Shown one piece after another: positions 42,779 through 51,998 of a stretch of DNA of 64,000 nt. This DNA comes from Acidobacteriota bacterium (GTDB lineage Bacteria > Acidobacteriota > Blastocatellia > Pyrinomonadales > Pyrinomonadaceae): contig JADJOS010000001.1 in the NCBI GenBank assembly GCA_016713675.1, forward strand, positions 992,001 to 1,056,000, in the 5' to 3' direction. The notes beneath the pieces were generated by a model, which did no database searches, was not told the origin of the DNA, and saw only the letters and a list, made by a program, of their open reading frames with translations. The position numbers were made by a program, and so were the translations under genes. How positions within the stretch are numbered: position 1 is the first letter of the stretch; every line of letters starts with the position of its first letter.

Positions 42779-44008
42779 ATGAACTTTCGATCTTTTAGAA
42801 CAATACTTAGTGGTCTTTTGCTATTTGTCATGACGGGCGGGGCATGGGCAGCTCCCGTCGTGCGGCAAGGGACCGGTGCAAATACGGCCGCTCTTCAAGC
42901 GATCGTCGATCAGTTTCGAGCCGATCTTGGCGGTGCCAACAACGGCGTTGGCGGATTGTTCACATCCGGCCGGCGAGAGATCAACTGGGACGGCGTGCCC
43001 GACAGTTTTTCGGAACCAAACAATCTGCCGTTAGATTTTTTTAACGTGAACAGCCCTCGGGGCGTAATTTTTAACGCCATTGAGGATGCCACCGGAGCCG
43101 CGCTCAATCAATTTGCCGTCAGCGCAACCACCGCCTCGGGCGTGCCCGTCCGGTTTGCCAACATCAACGCGACCTACTCGTCGATCTTTACGACATTTAG
43201 CGCTCAACGCCTGTTCACGGTCCGCAACACGAATATTATGGAAGTCAATTTTGTGATCCCGGGAACGAACACTCCGGCGACCGTCAGCGGTTTTGGCGTT
43301 ATCTTTGCCGATGTCGATTCGGCGACGGGTGGAAACCGATCTCTGATCCGCGTTTATGGAACCGACGGCAGACAGCTTTCAGCTGCTTCCGCCGGGGTTC
43401 TGGACAATGGCCTTTCGTTCGTCGGTATTTCGTTCAATGCGGGCGAACGCATAGCCCGCGTGGTCATAGAAAGCGGAAACGCCGCACTTTCCTCCACCAA
43501 TAACGACGGTGTGAGTGGTGTCGACGTGGTCGCAATGGATGATTTCATCTACGGCGAACCTCGTGCATCTCAATTCCACAGCGGTGATTTTGATGGCGAC
43601 GGTATTTCCGACTCAGCCATCTTTCGTCCAAGTAGCGGCACATGGTTTCGCATAAACAGCGGTTCCAATACGGTTTCCCAAGAAAACTTTGGCCTGCCGG
43701 GCGATATACCGCTGGACGGGGATTTCGATGGCGATTCGCGTGCGGACGTCGCGATCTTTCGTCCCTCGAACGGCGAATGGTATTTCAGACGCAGTTCGAA
43801 CAGTTCTGTATACGGAGCACAATTCGGCCAGAACGGCGACAAACCTGTGGTTGGCGATTACGATAAGGACGGAAAGAGCGACATCGCACTCTGGCGGCCC
43901 TCGAATGGCAACTTCTTCGTGTTGCGAAGCAGTACCGATTTCACAACCTTCTTCGGATATCCATTCGGTGTGAATGGCGACATTCCTGTTCAGGGCGGAG
44001 CTCAGTAA
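42779..44008 (+). CDS. Exported protein with C-terminal FG-GAP/VCBS repeats
   Basis: 409 aa. ATG 42779 follows GAGGAG; signal peptide (LSGLLLFVMTGGAWA). A middle domain (residues about 30-265) is not recognised. The last 150 residues hold three or four repeats with calcium-type loops DFDGDGISDSAIF, DFDGDSRADVAIF and DYDKDGKSDIALW, plus WRPSNGxF strands. Probably a surface-attached binding protein. Confidence 0.82.
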   Translation: MNFRSFRTILSGLLLFVMTGGAWAAPVVRQGTGANTAALQAIVDQFRADLGGANNGVGGLFTSGRREINWDGVPDSFSEPNNLPLDFFNVNSPRGVIFNAIEDATGAALNQFAVSATTASGVPVRFANINATYSSIFTTFSAQRLFTVRNTNIMEVNFVIPGTNTPATVSGFGVIFADVDSATGGNRSLIRVYGTDGRQLSAASAGVLDNGLSFVGISFNAGERIARVVIESGNAALSSTNNDGVSGVDVVAMDDFIYGEPRASQFHSGDFDGDGISDSAIFRPSSGTWFRINSGSNTVSQENFGLPGDIPLDGDFDGDSRADVAIFRPSNGEWYFRRSSNSSVYGAQFGQNGDKPVVGDYDKDGKSDIALWRPSNGNFFVLRSSTDFTTFFGYPFGVNGDIPVQGGAQ

Positions 44009-44036
44009 GGATTCGTTGTACGAGTGTCAGGAGAAC

Positions 44037-44075
44037 GGAGCCGGGAATAGAAAGTAATATTCCCGGTTCTTTTTT
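44037..44075 (+). terminator. Rho-independent terminator after the FG-GAP gene
   Basis: AGCCGGGAAT / ATTCCCGGTT stem around a 9-10 nt loop, then CTTTTTT (44069-44075). Confidence 0.85.
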
Positions 44076-44133
44076 ATTGCAGGTGTCTTTTCTCTTGTCA
44101 CTTATCTCCTTTCCCTGCTATCCTTTGCGCACG

Positions 44134-45924
44134 ATGACACCTGAGATCGTGATCACACTTTTGCTGCTTGTAGCGGCGATATTGCTTTTTGCCAGCGAAA
44201 AGCTGCCGGTAGATGTGATCGGCATTTTGCTTGTAATGGGCTTGGTCCTGACACGCGTACTCAGCGTGCAGGACGCTGTCGCCGGATTTGGCAATGACAT
44301 AATCATCACGATCGCGGGCCTTTTCCTGCTCGTCGGAGGCCTCATTAAGACCGGAATGGTCGACCTTATCGGCCGTCGGATGCATAAGATCGCCGGGGAT
44401 AGCGAGTTTGTCCTAACTGCACTGATAATGTTCGCCGCCGCTCTCGGTGCTTCTGTTTTAAAGAATACGACCACGACGGCAATGTTCCTGCCCGTCGTGA
44501 TGGGTCTCGCCGCCAGGGCCAAGATCCCGCCGTCAAAACTGCTGATGCCGCTCGCTTTCGGAGCCATTCTTGGCGGCAGCTGCACATTGATCGGAACGTC
44601 GACCAACCTTGCTGTCAGCGGCGCAATCGTTCGATACGGGATGGAGCCGTATTCGATGTTCGAGTTGGCACCGGTCGGCATCATCACATTTGCGGTCGGA
44701 ATGGTCTACATGCTGCTCGTCGGCCGGAAACTGCTGCCGAGCCGCGGCGGCGAAGAATCGTTCACCGAGCAATATCAGATTCGCGAATACGTTTCCGAAT
44801 TGATCGTCCTGCCCGACTCGCCGCTGGTCGGACAAACGCTCAGCGAGGCCAACCTCAACACAAGACTCGACCTGACCGTGCTCGGCATCGTACGAGATGG
44901 TGAAAAGATCAATGTTCCGGGAACTGATGAACGTATCCAGCGGCGTGATTCTTTGATTGTCGAGGGCAAGATCAGCGACATTCTGCGCGTGAAAGAAGAG
45001 ATCGGGCTCGAGATCAAGCCTGATTTTATGCTCAACGATGTTGTTCTCGAAGGTGACGATGTCGAACTATTCGAAGTATTAGTAATGCGCGATTCGCGGC
45101 TTGTCGGCCAATCGCTCAAAACGCTTAAATTCCGTCAGACGTATGACCTGACCGTCCTCGCCATAAATCGCCACGGCGAAACGTTTATCAACAAACTGAG
45201 CGATGTAAAATTTATTTTCGGTGACGTTTTGCTCGTTCAGGGAAAGCGCGTCCGGATCGAACCATTGGTCGCGGACCGCGAAGTCATGATCCTCGAGGAC
45301 GTTTCCGAATCGAACGTTCGCATCGACAAGCGAAAATGGGCTATAGCCGCATTCGGACTTTTTCTTGCACTGTCACTTTCAAAGGTAATTATAGGCTATG
45401 ACATCCCGCTTGCGATGTGCGTGCTATGCGGCGTAATGCTGCTGTTGGCGACAAAGACCGTCCGGTACAGCGAGATGTACTCGCTGATCGATTTTCGACT
45501 GTTGGTCCTTATCGCGTGCATGATGAGCTTTGGCGTCGCGATGGAAAATACGGGCGCCGACAAATTTCTGGCGGCGATCATTAACAACTATTTCGGACAG
45601 TTTGGCGGAACGGCAGTTCTTGCGGGATTCTTTGTTTTGACGGTCGCTCTGACCCAACCAATGTCCAATCAGGCCGCCGCATTGGTCGTTTTACCTGTCG
45701 CAGTCAAAGCTGCCGTAGCTCTTGGCCTCAATCCGCGCACATTTGTCGTCGCGGTCACCTACGCCGCCTCATTCTCATTCATCACACCGCTCGAACCGGC
45801 ATGCGTCCTCGTCTATACGCCCGGCCGCTATAGATTTATGGATTTTGTGAAGATCGGCACCATCCTGACGATCATCGTTTTTGCGGTGTCGATCTTCCTC
45901 GTCCCGATCTTTTGGCCGCTCTAG
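44134..45924 (+). CDS. SLC13-family permease with two TrkA-C (RCK_C) domains
   Basis: 596 aa from ATG 44134. N-terminal helices about 1-205 (GNDIIITIAGLFLLVGGL, GSCTLIGTSTNLAVSG), then two cytoplasmic RCK_C domains (about 215-295 and 300-385: SPLVGQTLSEANL and SRLVGQSLKTLKF), then a second set of helices with NQAAALVVLPVAV and FITPLEPACVLVYTPG. The SLC13/CitT-type layout suggests Na+/dicarboxylate or sulfate transport. Confidence 0.85.
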   Translation: MTPEIVITLLLLVAAILLFASEKLPVDVIGILLVMGLVLTRVLSVQDAVAGFGNDIIITIAGLFLLVGGLIKTGMVDLIGRRMHKIAGDSEFVLTALIMFAAALGASVLKNTTTTAMFLPVVMGLAARAKIPPSKLLMPLAFGAILGGSCTLIGTSTNLAVSGAIVRYGMEPYSMFELAPVGIITFAVGMVYMLLVGRKLLPSRGGEESFTEQYQIREYVSELIVLPDSPLVGQTLSEANLNTRLDLTVLGIVRDGEKINVPGTDERIQRRDSLIVEGKISDILRVKEEIGLEIKPDFMLNDVVLEGDDVELFEVLVMRDSRLVGQSLKTLKFRQTYDLTVLAINRHGETFINKLSDVKFIFGDVLLVQGKRVRIEPLVADREVMILEDVSESNVRIDKRKWAIAAFGLFLALSLSKVIIGYDIPLAMCVLCGVMLLLATKTVRYSEMYSLIDFRLLVLIACMMSFGVAMENTGADKFLAAIINNYFGQFGGTAVLAGFFVLTVALTQPMSNQAAALVVLPVAVKAAVALGLNPRTFVVAVTYAASFSFITPLEPACVLVYTPGRYRFMDFVKIGTILTIIVFAVSIFLVPIFWPL

Positions 45925-46958
45925 GAATGCTGGGCCTTAGTTATATCCTTTAATCTGAGCCCTCGTTTTATGATCAGGATCGTGCCGATCGCGGTCCAAA
46001 ATAGAATGCGTCCTTTGCGAATGATCGCGAGAGTTACGCCGACACCGGCGGCAAGAGCGACGGTGTCGCCGACAAATTTTGCCCCCGCTTCATCGACGCC
46101 TATGGTGAGCGGTATCAGTTTGAATAGGATCGTGATCAAACGGCTGACCGATTCGAGCAGAAACGACGTCAACAAGCTGGGAACCGCATCGCTGAGGCGG
46201 CTGAGAACGTAATAGACTTCGACCACCCCGAGTAAATCATAGACAGTTCCGAGGCCGACGATCGGCAGGAACCGCCTTGGGTGGCGGCGGTAAAAACCAA
46301 ATATCAAGTTCTCAAACAACCGCACCTGCAGCCGGCCATTTTCCAGCAGATTCTTAAAATAGCCTCGGCGATACAGTGATTCGCACACTTCGCTGAAGAT
46401 GTGCCACTGCCGCACGACAAGCAAGAACAAGAATATGAGCAGCAGGACGATTCCGGCGATCAGGATATCTATCGTCAGCACCCAACTCTCGTCGAGGGTG
46501 GTGTTTCTCAGAAATGTCACGGCGCCCAAGATAAGAAAAAGACTGGTCGTCAGGCTGTAAAAAAGATTCTCGGTCGCGACCGATGACAATCCGACAACGA
46601 GGGGCACGCGATGTCGGACCGCGACGGCCTTGGCTGTCCCGCTGATCAAGATCCCGAGCGGAATCACACTGCTTGCCGCTTCGCCGATTATTACCGCCGG
46701 GATCGTGTCACGCAGCCTCAGTTTGTAGGGGTCATAGACCGATAATGACCACGACGCTGAACGGACACATATCCGAACAGCAAAGATCAGCAAGATCACC
46801 GCAAAACCGACGACCCCGAACCTTGTAATACCGTCGACCAATTCACCGACACCGACCGCATAAATAAAATATGCAAATAGGGCAATGCCGCCGAGCGTCA
46901 ATATCGTCCCGGCGATCTTGAGCCGATTTATGTGTTTTGACGGTTTCTGTTCTTGCAT
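45921..46958 (-). CDS. Lysylphosphatidylglycerol synthase TM-region (PF03706) membrane protein
   Basis: 345 aa with eight or more helices. ASSVIPLGILISGTAKAVAV and LIPLTIGVDEAGAKFV are the flippase-like conserved segments. It lacks the cytoplasmic aminoacyl transferase domain of MprF. Probably moves a lipid or polyprenyl glycan. Overlaps the convergent permease gene by 4 bp. Confidence 0.75.
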   Translation of the reverse strand: MQEQKPSKHINRLKIAGTILTLGGIALFAYFIYAVGVGELVDGITRFGVVGFAVILLIFAVRICVRSASWSLSVYDPYKLRLRDTIPAVIIGEAASSVIPLGILISGTAKAVAVRHRVPLVVGLSSVATENLFYSLTTSLFLILGAVTFLRNTTLDESWVLTIDILIAGIVLLLIFLFLLVVRQWHIFSEVCESLYRRGYFKNLLENGRLQVRLFENLIFGFYRRHPRRFLPIVGLGTVYDLLGVVEVYYVLSRLSDAVPSLLTSFLLESVSRLITILFKLIPLTIGVDEAGAKFVGDTVALAAGVGVTLAIIRKGRILFWTAIGTILIIKRGLRLKDITKAQHS

Positions 46959-47075
46959 CCGGTAGATGTTTTAGACTCGAAATACGCCGATTGGTTGCTT
47001 TACCTTTACCTTACGGCGAGACTAAAATGGTATTTTAGCGAATCTGATTAACAAAGTACGTTTTAGGAAACAAAT

Positions 47076-48254
47076 ATGAGCACTGCAACTGGAACCGCAC
47101 TATCAAACGCCGGACTTACGGCCCTATCCGAAGAAGAAGAGTTATTTCGCGCATCTGTCCGCGAGTTTGCCGAGGGCGAGGTCCGCCCGCGTGTCGAGCA
47201 TATGGAGCAAGCCGCAAAGCTCGATCCCGATCTCATAAAACAATGTTTCGAACTCGGCCTTATGGCGATCGAATCGCCCGAAGAATACGGTGGTGCCGGT
47301 TCGACCATCTTCAATGCGATTTTGGCGATCGAAGAACTTGCCCGTGTTGACGCCAGCGTGTCGGTATTTGTCGACGTCCATAACACGCTCGTCACAAACG
47401 CATTTATGCGTTGGGCAGACGACGACCTGAAGAAGAAATACATGCCTCAGCTCGCCGAGGGACGCGTCGGCGCATATGCACTCAGCGAAGCAGGCTCTGG
47501 TTCGGATGCATTTGCATTGACCACGCGTGCGGTCGATAAAGGTGATCATTATGAGCTGACAGGACAGAAACTCTGGATCACGAACGGCAATGAGGCCGAG
47601 ATCTTTATTCTGTTTGCCACGGTCGACCCGAGCGCCGGTTACAAAGGGATCACAGCATTTATCGTCGAAAAAGGTTTTGAAGGATTCACGGTTGGCAAAA
47701 AGGAAGACAAGCTCGGCATCCGCGCGTCGTCCACGACCGAACTTATCCTCGACAACTGTAAAGTGCCAAAGGAAAACGTCCTCGGCGAGGTCGGTAAGGG
47801 ATACAAGGTCTCGATCGAAACCCTCAACGAGGGCCGCATCGGCATCGGTGCCCAGATGCTCGGCATTGCCCAAGGTGCATTCGAGGCCGCCCTCAAATAC
47901 ACACAGGAACGCGAACAATTCGGCCAGGCAATCGGCAATTTTCAGGCCGTCCAATTTCAACTGGCTGAAATGGCCGTCGAGATCGAAGCCACTCGCCTGC
48001 TCGTCTATAACGCCGCACGCCTAAAAGACGCCGGCAAGCCGTTTCTTAAGGAAGCCGCGATGGCAAAACTCTACTCATCCCGCTGCGCCGAGGCCGTAGC
48101 CTCAAAAGCCATCGAACTCTTCGGCGGCTATGGCTACGTCAAAGATTATCCGGTCGAAAAATTCTGGCGCGACAGCAAGATCGGCTCGATCTACGAAGGC
48201 ACCTCAAACATGCAGCTCCAGACCATTGCCAAGCTGATCATGAGCGGAAAGTGA
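47076..48254 (+). CDS. Acyl-CoA dehydrogenase
   Basis: 392 aa, FAD enzyme of beta-oxidation. YALSEAGSGSDAFAL, the LWITNGNEAEIF flavin loop, FGQAIGNFQAVQFQLAEMA, and catalytic Glu in IYEGTSNMQLQTIAK. TAGGA precedes the ATG. The short/medium-chain class is suggested, not proven. Followed by a repeat element. Confidence 0.92.
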   Translation: MSTATGTALSNAGLTALSEEEELFRASVREFAEGEVRPRVEHMEQAAKLDPDLIKQCFELGLMAIESPEEYGGAGSTIFNAILAIEELARVDASVSVFVDVHNTLVTNAFMRWADDDLKKKYMPQLAEGRVGAYALSEAGSGSDAFALTTRAVDKGDHYELTGQKLWITNGNEAEIFILFATVDPSAGYKGITAFIVEKGFEGFTVGKKEDKLGIRASSTTELILDNCKVPKENVLGEVGKGYKVSIETLNEGRIGIGAQMLGIAQGAFEAALKYTQEREQFGQAIGNFQAVQFQLAEMAVEIEATRLLVYNAARLKDAGKPFLKEAAMAKLYSSRCAEAVASKAIELFGGYGYVKDYPVEKFWRDSKIGSIYEGTSNMQLQTIAKLIMSGK

Positions 48255-48257
48255 TTT

Positions 48258-48317
48258 GACAGGGACGAAGGAGATAAAGGAGATCTCGAATCCCTTTTGT
48301 CTCCTTTATCCCTGTGA
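48258..48317. repeat. Inverted-repeat element, AAGGAGATA family
   Basis: Left arm 48258-48285 (GACAGGGACGAAGGAGATAA, then AGGAGATC); right arm 48296-48317 (TTTGTCTCCTTTATCCCTGT). The loop is about 10 nt. The right arm ends at GTG 48314, which would extend the downstream gene by 3 residues if used. Confidence 0.8.
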
Positions 48318-48322
48318 AGATT

Positions 48323-48877
48323 ATGTCTGACATCTCGATACGCCTAGCCACTCCCGATGACGCCCAGCCGCTCACTGATCTCGCGTACACGACGTTCTGG
48401 GACGCGTTTGCACATCATCCGAAAAACGCTCCTGAGGACCTGAACCACTACATGCGGCAGGCGTTCAATCTCGAACAGATCGCCGCCGAGCTGGCGGACG
48501 AAAACTCGATCTTTCTTATTGCCGAGATCAACGAAAAGCCGGCTGGTTACGCAAAGCTGATAATCGACAGCACCGAAGTAGGCATTACCGCCGAGCGGCC
48601 GATCGAACTTTCACGCCTTTATTCGCATCAGGAGTTTCTCGGAAAAGGTGTCGGGCAAAATCTGATGGACGCGTGTTTTGAATATGCCAAAACCAATGGC
48701 CGCGACGTGATGTGGCTCGGCGTATGGGAATACAACCCGCGGGCACAGGCCTTCTACACTAAAAATGGCTTTCGCGAGGTCGGCAAACATACTTTCCAAC
48801 TAGGAAGCGACCCTCAGACCGATCTGTTGATGCAGAAAGATATTTCACCACAGAGTCACAGAGAACACGGAGAGTAA
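48323..48877 (+). CDS. GNAT acetyltransferase with repeat-encoded C-terminus
   Basis: 184 aa from ATG 48323 (GTG 48314 falls in the repeat). GNAT fold: SRLYSHQEFLGKGVGQNLMDACF (acetyl-CoA loop), W.GVWEYNPRAQAFYTKNGF. Closest type seems the YitI/RimI-like GNATs of unknown target. The last ten residues, SPQSHREHGE, are encoded by the CACAGAG repeat (48843-48924), not by family sequence. Confidence 0.82.
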   Translation: MSDISIRLATPDDAQPLTDLAYTTFWDAFAHHPKNAPEDLNHYMRQAFNLEQIAAELADENSIFLIAEINEKPAGYAKLIIDSTEVGITAERPIELSRLYSHQEFLGKGVGQNLMDACFEYAKTNGRDVMWLGVWEYNPRAQAFYTKNGFREVGKHTFQLGSDPQTDLLMQKDISPQSHREHGE

Positions 48878-48924
48878 CTGTTTTTCGATTTCTCTGTGCT
48901 CTCTGTGACTCTGTGGTGAGTTTC
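48843..48924. repeat. Inverted-repeat element, CACAGAG family, partly coding
   Basis: Left arm 48843-48874 (CACCACAGAGTCACAGAGAA and on); right arm 48889-48924 (TTTCTCTGTGCTCTCTGTGA, then CTCTGTGGTGAG). The loop is 14 nt. The stop of the GNAT gene (48875-48877) is at the end of the left arm. Near-identical in style to 4423-4516. Confidence 0.85.
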
Positions 48925-48961
48925 TTTGCGTTTTAGGTATCAATGCATTATTGTTGCACTT

Positions 48962-49981
48962 GTGCGACAGATTACAAATCCTCCAAATCCCTACAATCAT
49001 TACTCAGCCGAATACGTTGGCGAGCCGCCGCCGACCAAGCTTGAGGTGTTTGAGGAAACGGCTACACGGAAAGTGATCACCAAGGCCTTCGCTTCGGATT
49101 GGGAAGGTGGTTGGCGTTACACCGTCAATTGCTATCGCGGATGCATTCACGGCTGCACTTATTGCTTCGCACGCCAGTATCACGAATATCTGGGCTACGG
49201 TGCAGGAACCGATTTTGAGACAAAGATCGTAGTCAAACCAAACGCACCGCAGATACTCAGACATGAACTAAAAAAGACCCGCGACAAAATGCCGCATCTC
49301 GATTTCTCGTTCGCGACCGACCCGTATCTGCCGCTTGAGGCTAGCTACGAGCTGACACGGAAATGCCTCGAGGTCTGCGTAGATTTTCAGGTGCCCGTCA
49401 GTGTAATTACAAAGGCGCCACTTGTGACGCGCGATATAGATCTTTTGAAAAAACTCAAGAAAGTGTCGGTCTTCTTTTCATTGCCATTTTTAACGAAAGA
49501 AAAGTCGAATCCATTCGAACCATATACGCCCGTTCCGGAAGCCCGTTTTAGAGCGATGCGTGAGATCGCGGACGCTGGTATCGAGGTCGGTATCGGCATC
49601 GCCCCGGTTATTCCGGGCTACAACGAATCGGACATTCCGGGCCTTCTCGAACGCGCCAAGGAATCCGGTGCGTCGCGGGCGTTTATGTCGATGCTGCATC
49701 TCGACACTGATTCGATCGAGGAGTATTTCGTCCATAAGATGCACGAACGCCTGCGGCCGACACGCGTCACCAAGATCATCAATACCATGAAGCGCGAACG
49801 CGGCGGTACGCTTCGTCACGCCACCTACAAAGACCGCATGACCGGCAAGACCGAACAATGGGAAGTGACAAAAAAACTATTCGATTACCACGCCAAACGC
49901 CTCGGCTTTCGCCAGCACGAAAAACCGGCTGAGCCCGAACCGAAAGTTTCTGAAATACCTGTCCAGCAGCGTCTCTTCTAA
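48962..49981 (+). CDS. PA0069-family radical SAM protein
   Basis: 339 aa from GTG 48962 (VRQITNPPNPYNHYSAEYVG), which matches the family N-terminus better than the upstream TTG 48926. Radical SAM motif CIHGCTYCFAR; YRGCIHGCTYCFARQYHEYLGYGAGTDFET-like signature. Related to spore photoproduct lyases by name only; the reaction is unknown. Confidence 0.85.
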   Translation: MRQITNPPNPYNHYSAEYVGEPPPTKLEVFEETATRKVITKAFASDWEGGWRYTVNCYRGCIHGCTYCFARQYHEYLGYGAGTDFETKIVVKPNAPQILRHELKKTRDKMPHLDFSFATDPYLPLEASYELTRKCLEVCVDFQVPVSVITKAPLVTRDIDLLKKLKKVSVFFSLPFLTKEKSNPFEPYTPVPEARFRAMREIADAGIEVGIGIAPVIPGYNESDIPGLLERAKESGASRAFMSMLHLDTDSIEEYFVHKMHERLRPTRVTKIINTMKRERGGTLRHATYKDRMTGKTEQWEVTKKLFDYHAKRLGFRQHEKPAEPEPKVSEIPVQQRLF

Positions 49982-50038
49982 GGCGAACACACTCCCTACC
50001 GGTCGTGTTTCCGCACTCAATCCGCTAAGCTAATTCTT

Positions 50039-50356
50039 ATGCAAAACCGTATCGAAGTTTTCCGCCAGATGCTCGACGCCGACCCTGACAATACAATGGT
50101 CATGTTCGGGCTTGCCAAAGAGTATGAAAAACTCGGCCAGCACCAGGATGTTATCGATCTGCTCGAGAATTACCTTGCCAAGGCAGACGACGAAGGCAAT
50201 GCGTACGGCGTTCTCGCCCAAGCTTATAACCAGACGGGAAACCGCGAAAAGGCGATCGACACTTACAAGAAAGGGATCGATGTCTCAATTGCTCATGGCC
50301 ATCCGTCGATGGCAAATGAATATCGGATGACGCTGGACCTCGAATTAAGCGAATAG
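50039..50356 (+). CDS. Small TPR protein
   Basis: 105 aa, two to three TPR helix pairs: NTMVMFGLAKEYEKLGQHQDVID, NAYGVLAQAYNQTGNREKAIDTY. No signal peptide. Followed 4 bp later by a VOC gene. Confidence 0.8.
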   Translation: MQNRIEVFRQMLDADPDNTMVMFGLAKEYEKLGQHQDVIDLLENYLAKADDEGNAYGVLAQAYNQTGNREKAIDTYKKGIDVSIAHGHPSMANEYRMTLDLELSE

Positions 50357-50360
50357 AATA

Positions 50361-50744
50361 GTGAAAACACATTTCATACTTTACGTAGCCGATCAGGCTC
50401 GAAGCACCGCGTTCTATTCGGCGGTCCTTGAAACAGAACCGACTCTGAACGTGCCGGGAATGACGGAATTCAGCCTCTCTGAGGGAACAGTTATCGGCCT
50501 TATGCCCGAGGCCGGAGCCGTCCGCCTCTTTGGTGACGAGGTAACGCCGCCCGTTGCCGCTGGCCTTTCACCGCGGGCCGAGATCTACTTGGTCGTGAAG
50601 AGTGCTGAGGCATTTCATTCACGGGCTATAAAAAATGGAGCACGTGAGATCAGCGGGATCAAGGTTCGCGATTGGGGACACACTGCGGCATATTCGATCG
50701 ATCCTGATGGTTACGTTATCGCGTTTGCCGAACCTACTATCTGA
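50361..50744 (+). CDS. VOC (glyoxalase/bleomycin-resistance fold) protein
   Basis: 127 aa, GTG start. FILYVADQARSTAFYSAVLE and the C-terminal WGHTAAYSIDPDGYVIAFAEP mark the vicinal-oxygen-chelate fold. The substrate is unknown. No partner motif for antibiotic resistance is visible. Confidence 0.82.
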   Translation: MKTHFILYVADQARSTAFYSAVLETEPTLNVPGMTEFSLSEGTVIGLMPEAGAVRLFGDEVTPPVAAGLSPRAEIYLVVKSAEAFHSRAIKNGAREISGIKVRDWGHTAAYSIDPDGYVIAFAEPTI

Positions 50745-50772
50745 TCTCCCCCGAAACCGGACGCATAGACAT

Positions 50773-51240
50773 CTAGTAGTCCCACCATGCGCCGTATACC
50801 TTGGCGCCGCGGACGAGATCGTTCCACCACCGGTTCAAGCCGACAAAAAAGGAATTGTCAGGTAAGAAGAAGGCGAAGAATAGGTAAGCCGCGATCAGGA
50901 CAAATAACGTCGGAGCGGTAAACACTAACAGAAACGGCAAGAACCAATCGAGCGACATATAACCCAGAGCTGCCCGAAACATTCCTACCAAAAATGAGGT
51001 TATTGCCGTAAGGAGCACGAATCGAAGAACGATAAGCGACCATTCGCGTTCCTTGAAAAATCGCTTGTAATCGGAAAGATGGAACGGAGTGAATAGAAAG
51101 GCAACAAGCAGCGTGACCAACGGACTCTGATAGATCGAGGTCACCGCCAGCAACAGCATGAGGCTGCCAACGATACTGCCGACCACAGCGGCTACGATCA
51201 GGAGGAAAAGATCTTTGATAACACGTATGACGGCTCGCAT
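50773..51240 (-). CDS. Four-helix membrane protein, unknown
   Basis: 155 aa with hydrophobic segments near residues 9-32, 40-57, 72-94 and 100-125, and no recognised family. Its start lies 4 bp after the stop of the cyclophilin gene on the same strand, so they may be co-transcribed. Confidence 0.5.
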   Translation of the reverse strand: MRAVIRVIKDLFLLIVAAVVGSIVGSLMLLLAVTSIYQSPLVTLLVAFLFTPFHLSDYKRFFKEREWSLIVLRFVLLTAITSFLVGMFRAALGYMSLDWFLPFLLVFTAPTLFVLIAAYLFFAFFLPDNSFFVGLNRWWNDLVRGAKVYGAWWDY

Positions 51241-51244
51241 CTGA

Positions 51245-51931
51245 TTATTGAGCCGCGGCGCATGGCTTCACCGTGGCCTTTTTGATGCGAACCGGCTTTT
51301 CGGGCTTTTCTTCGATGACGGCCGCCTTGTTGATCGTATCGACCACATCCATTCCTTTCGTCACGCGGCCAAAAGCGGCGAATTTACCGTCTAAATAAGG
51401 CGCATTAGCGACGAGAATAAAAAAGTCGTTCGTAGCAGAATTAGGTTCATCGCCGCGGGCCATTGAGACGACACCGCGCTCGTGCAGTATCTTGTTAGGT
51501 TCGTCCGGAATGGTCCGCCGGGCACGTACGCCCATCGCACGCGTAATTCCGCCTTCGCGAGACCAGAGGCGTCCGCCCTGGATCACAAAGCCCGGAACGA
51601 CGCGGTTGAATGTGGTCGTATCAAGCAGACCGGTTGCAGCGAGATTGAGAAAATTGCGTACCGATTCCGGTGCGCTTTCGGGATATACCTCGATCTCGAT
51701 CATGCCTGCCTCGGTGTCGAATGACACGCATTGTCCGGCCATCGCTTTAACATCAGCCTTGTCAAAAGGCTCCGGCATCGCCTCATAGGGCATTGGCGTC
51801 GGCCGCGGATTTGCCTTGGGCGTTTCCTTTACAACAGGCGTCGGCGTCGGGACACTGTTGTTAGCTTGGGAAAACACAAAGCCGCTCGCGAACGTAATAA
51901 CTATAAATGCAAATAGGCCTTTCTTTAACAT
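51245..51931 (-). CDS. Exported cyclophilin-type peptidyl-prolyl isomerase
   Basis: 228 aa from ATG 51931. Signal peptide (GLFAFIVITFASGFVFSQ), Pro-rich linker (residues about 26-50), then a cyclophilin domain: TTFNRVVPGFVIQGG, SMARGDEPNSATNDFFI, LDGKFAAFGRVTKGMDVV. Helps folding in the periplasm. Confidence 0.9.
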   Translation of the reverse strand: MLKKGLFAFIVITFASGFVFSQANNSVPTPTPVVKETPKANPRPTPMPYEAMPEPFDKADVKAMAGQCVSFDTEAGMIEIEVYPESAPESVRNFLNLAATGLLDTTTFNRVVPGFVIQGGRLWSREGGITRAMGVRARRTIPDEPNKILHERGVVSMARGDEPNSATNDFFILVANAPYLDGKFAAFGRVTKGMDVVDTINKAAVIEEKPEKPVRIKKATVKPCAAAQ

Positions 51932-51998
51932 CTCTTTGTTTTGATGTATTTTCAAATAGATCGGTTCATAAGTAAAGCAATCTTGGGAGTTCAGTACA

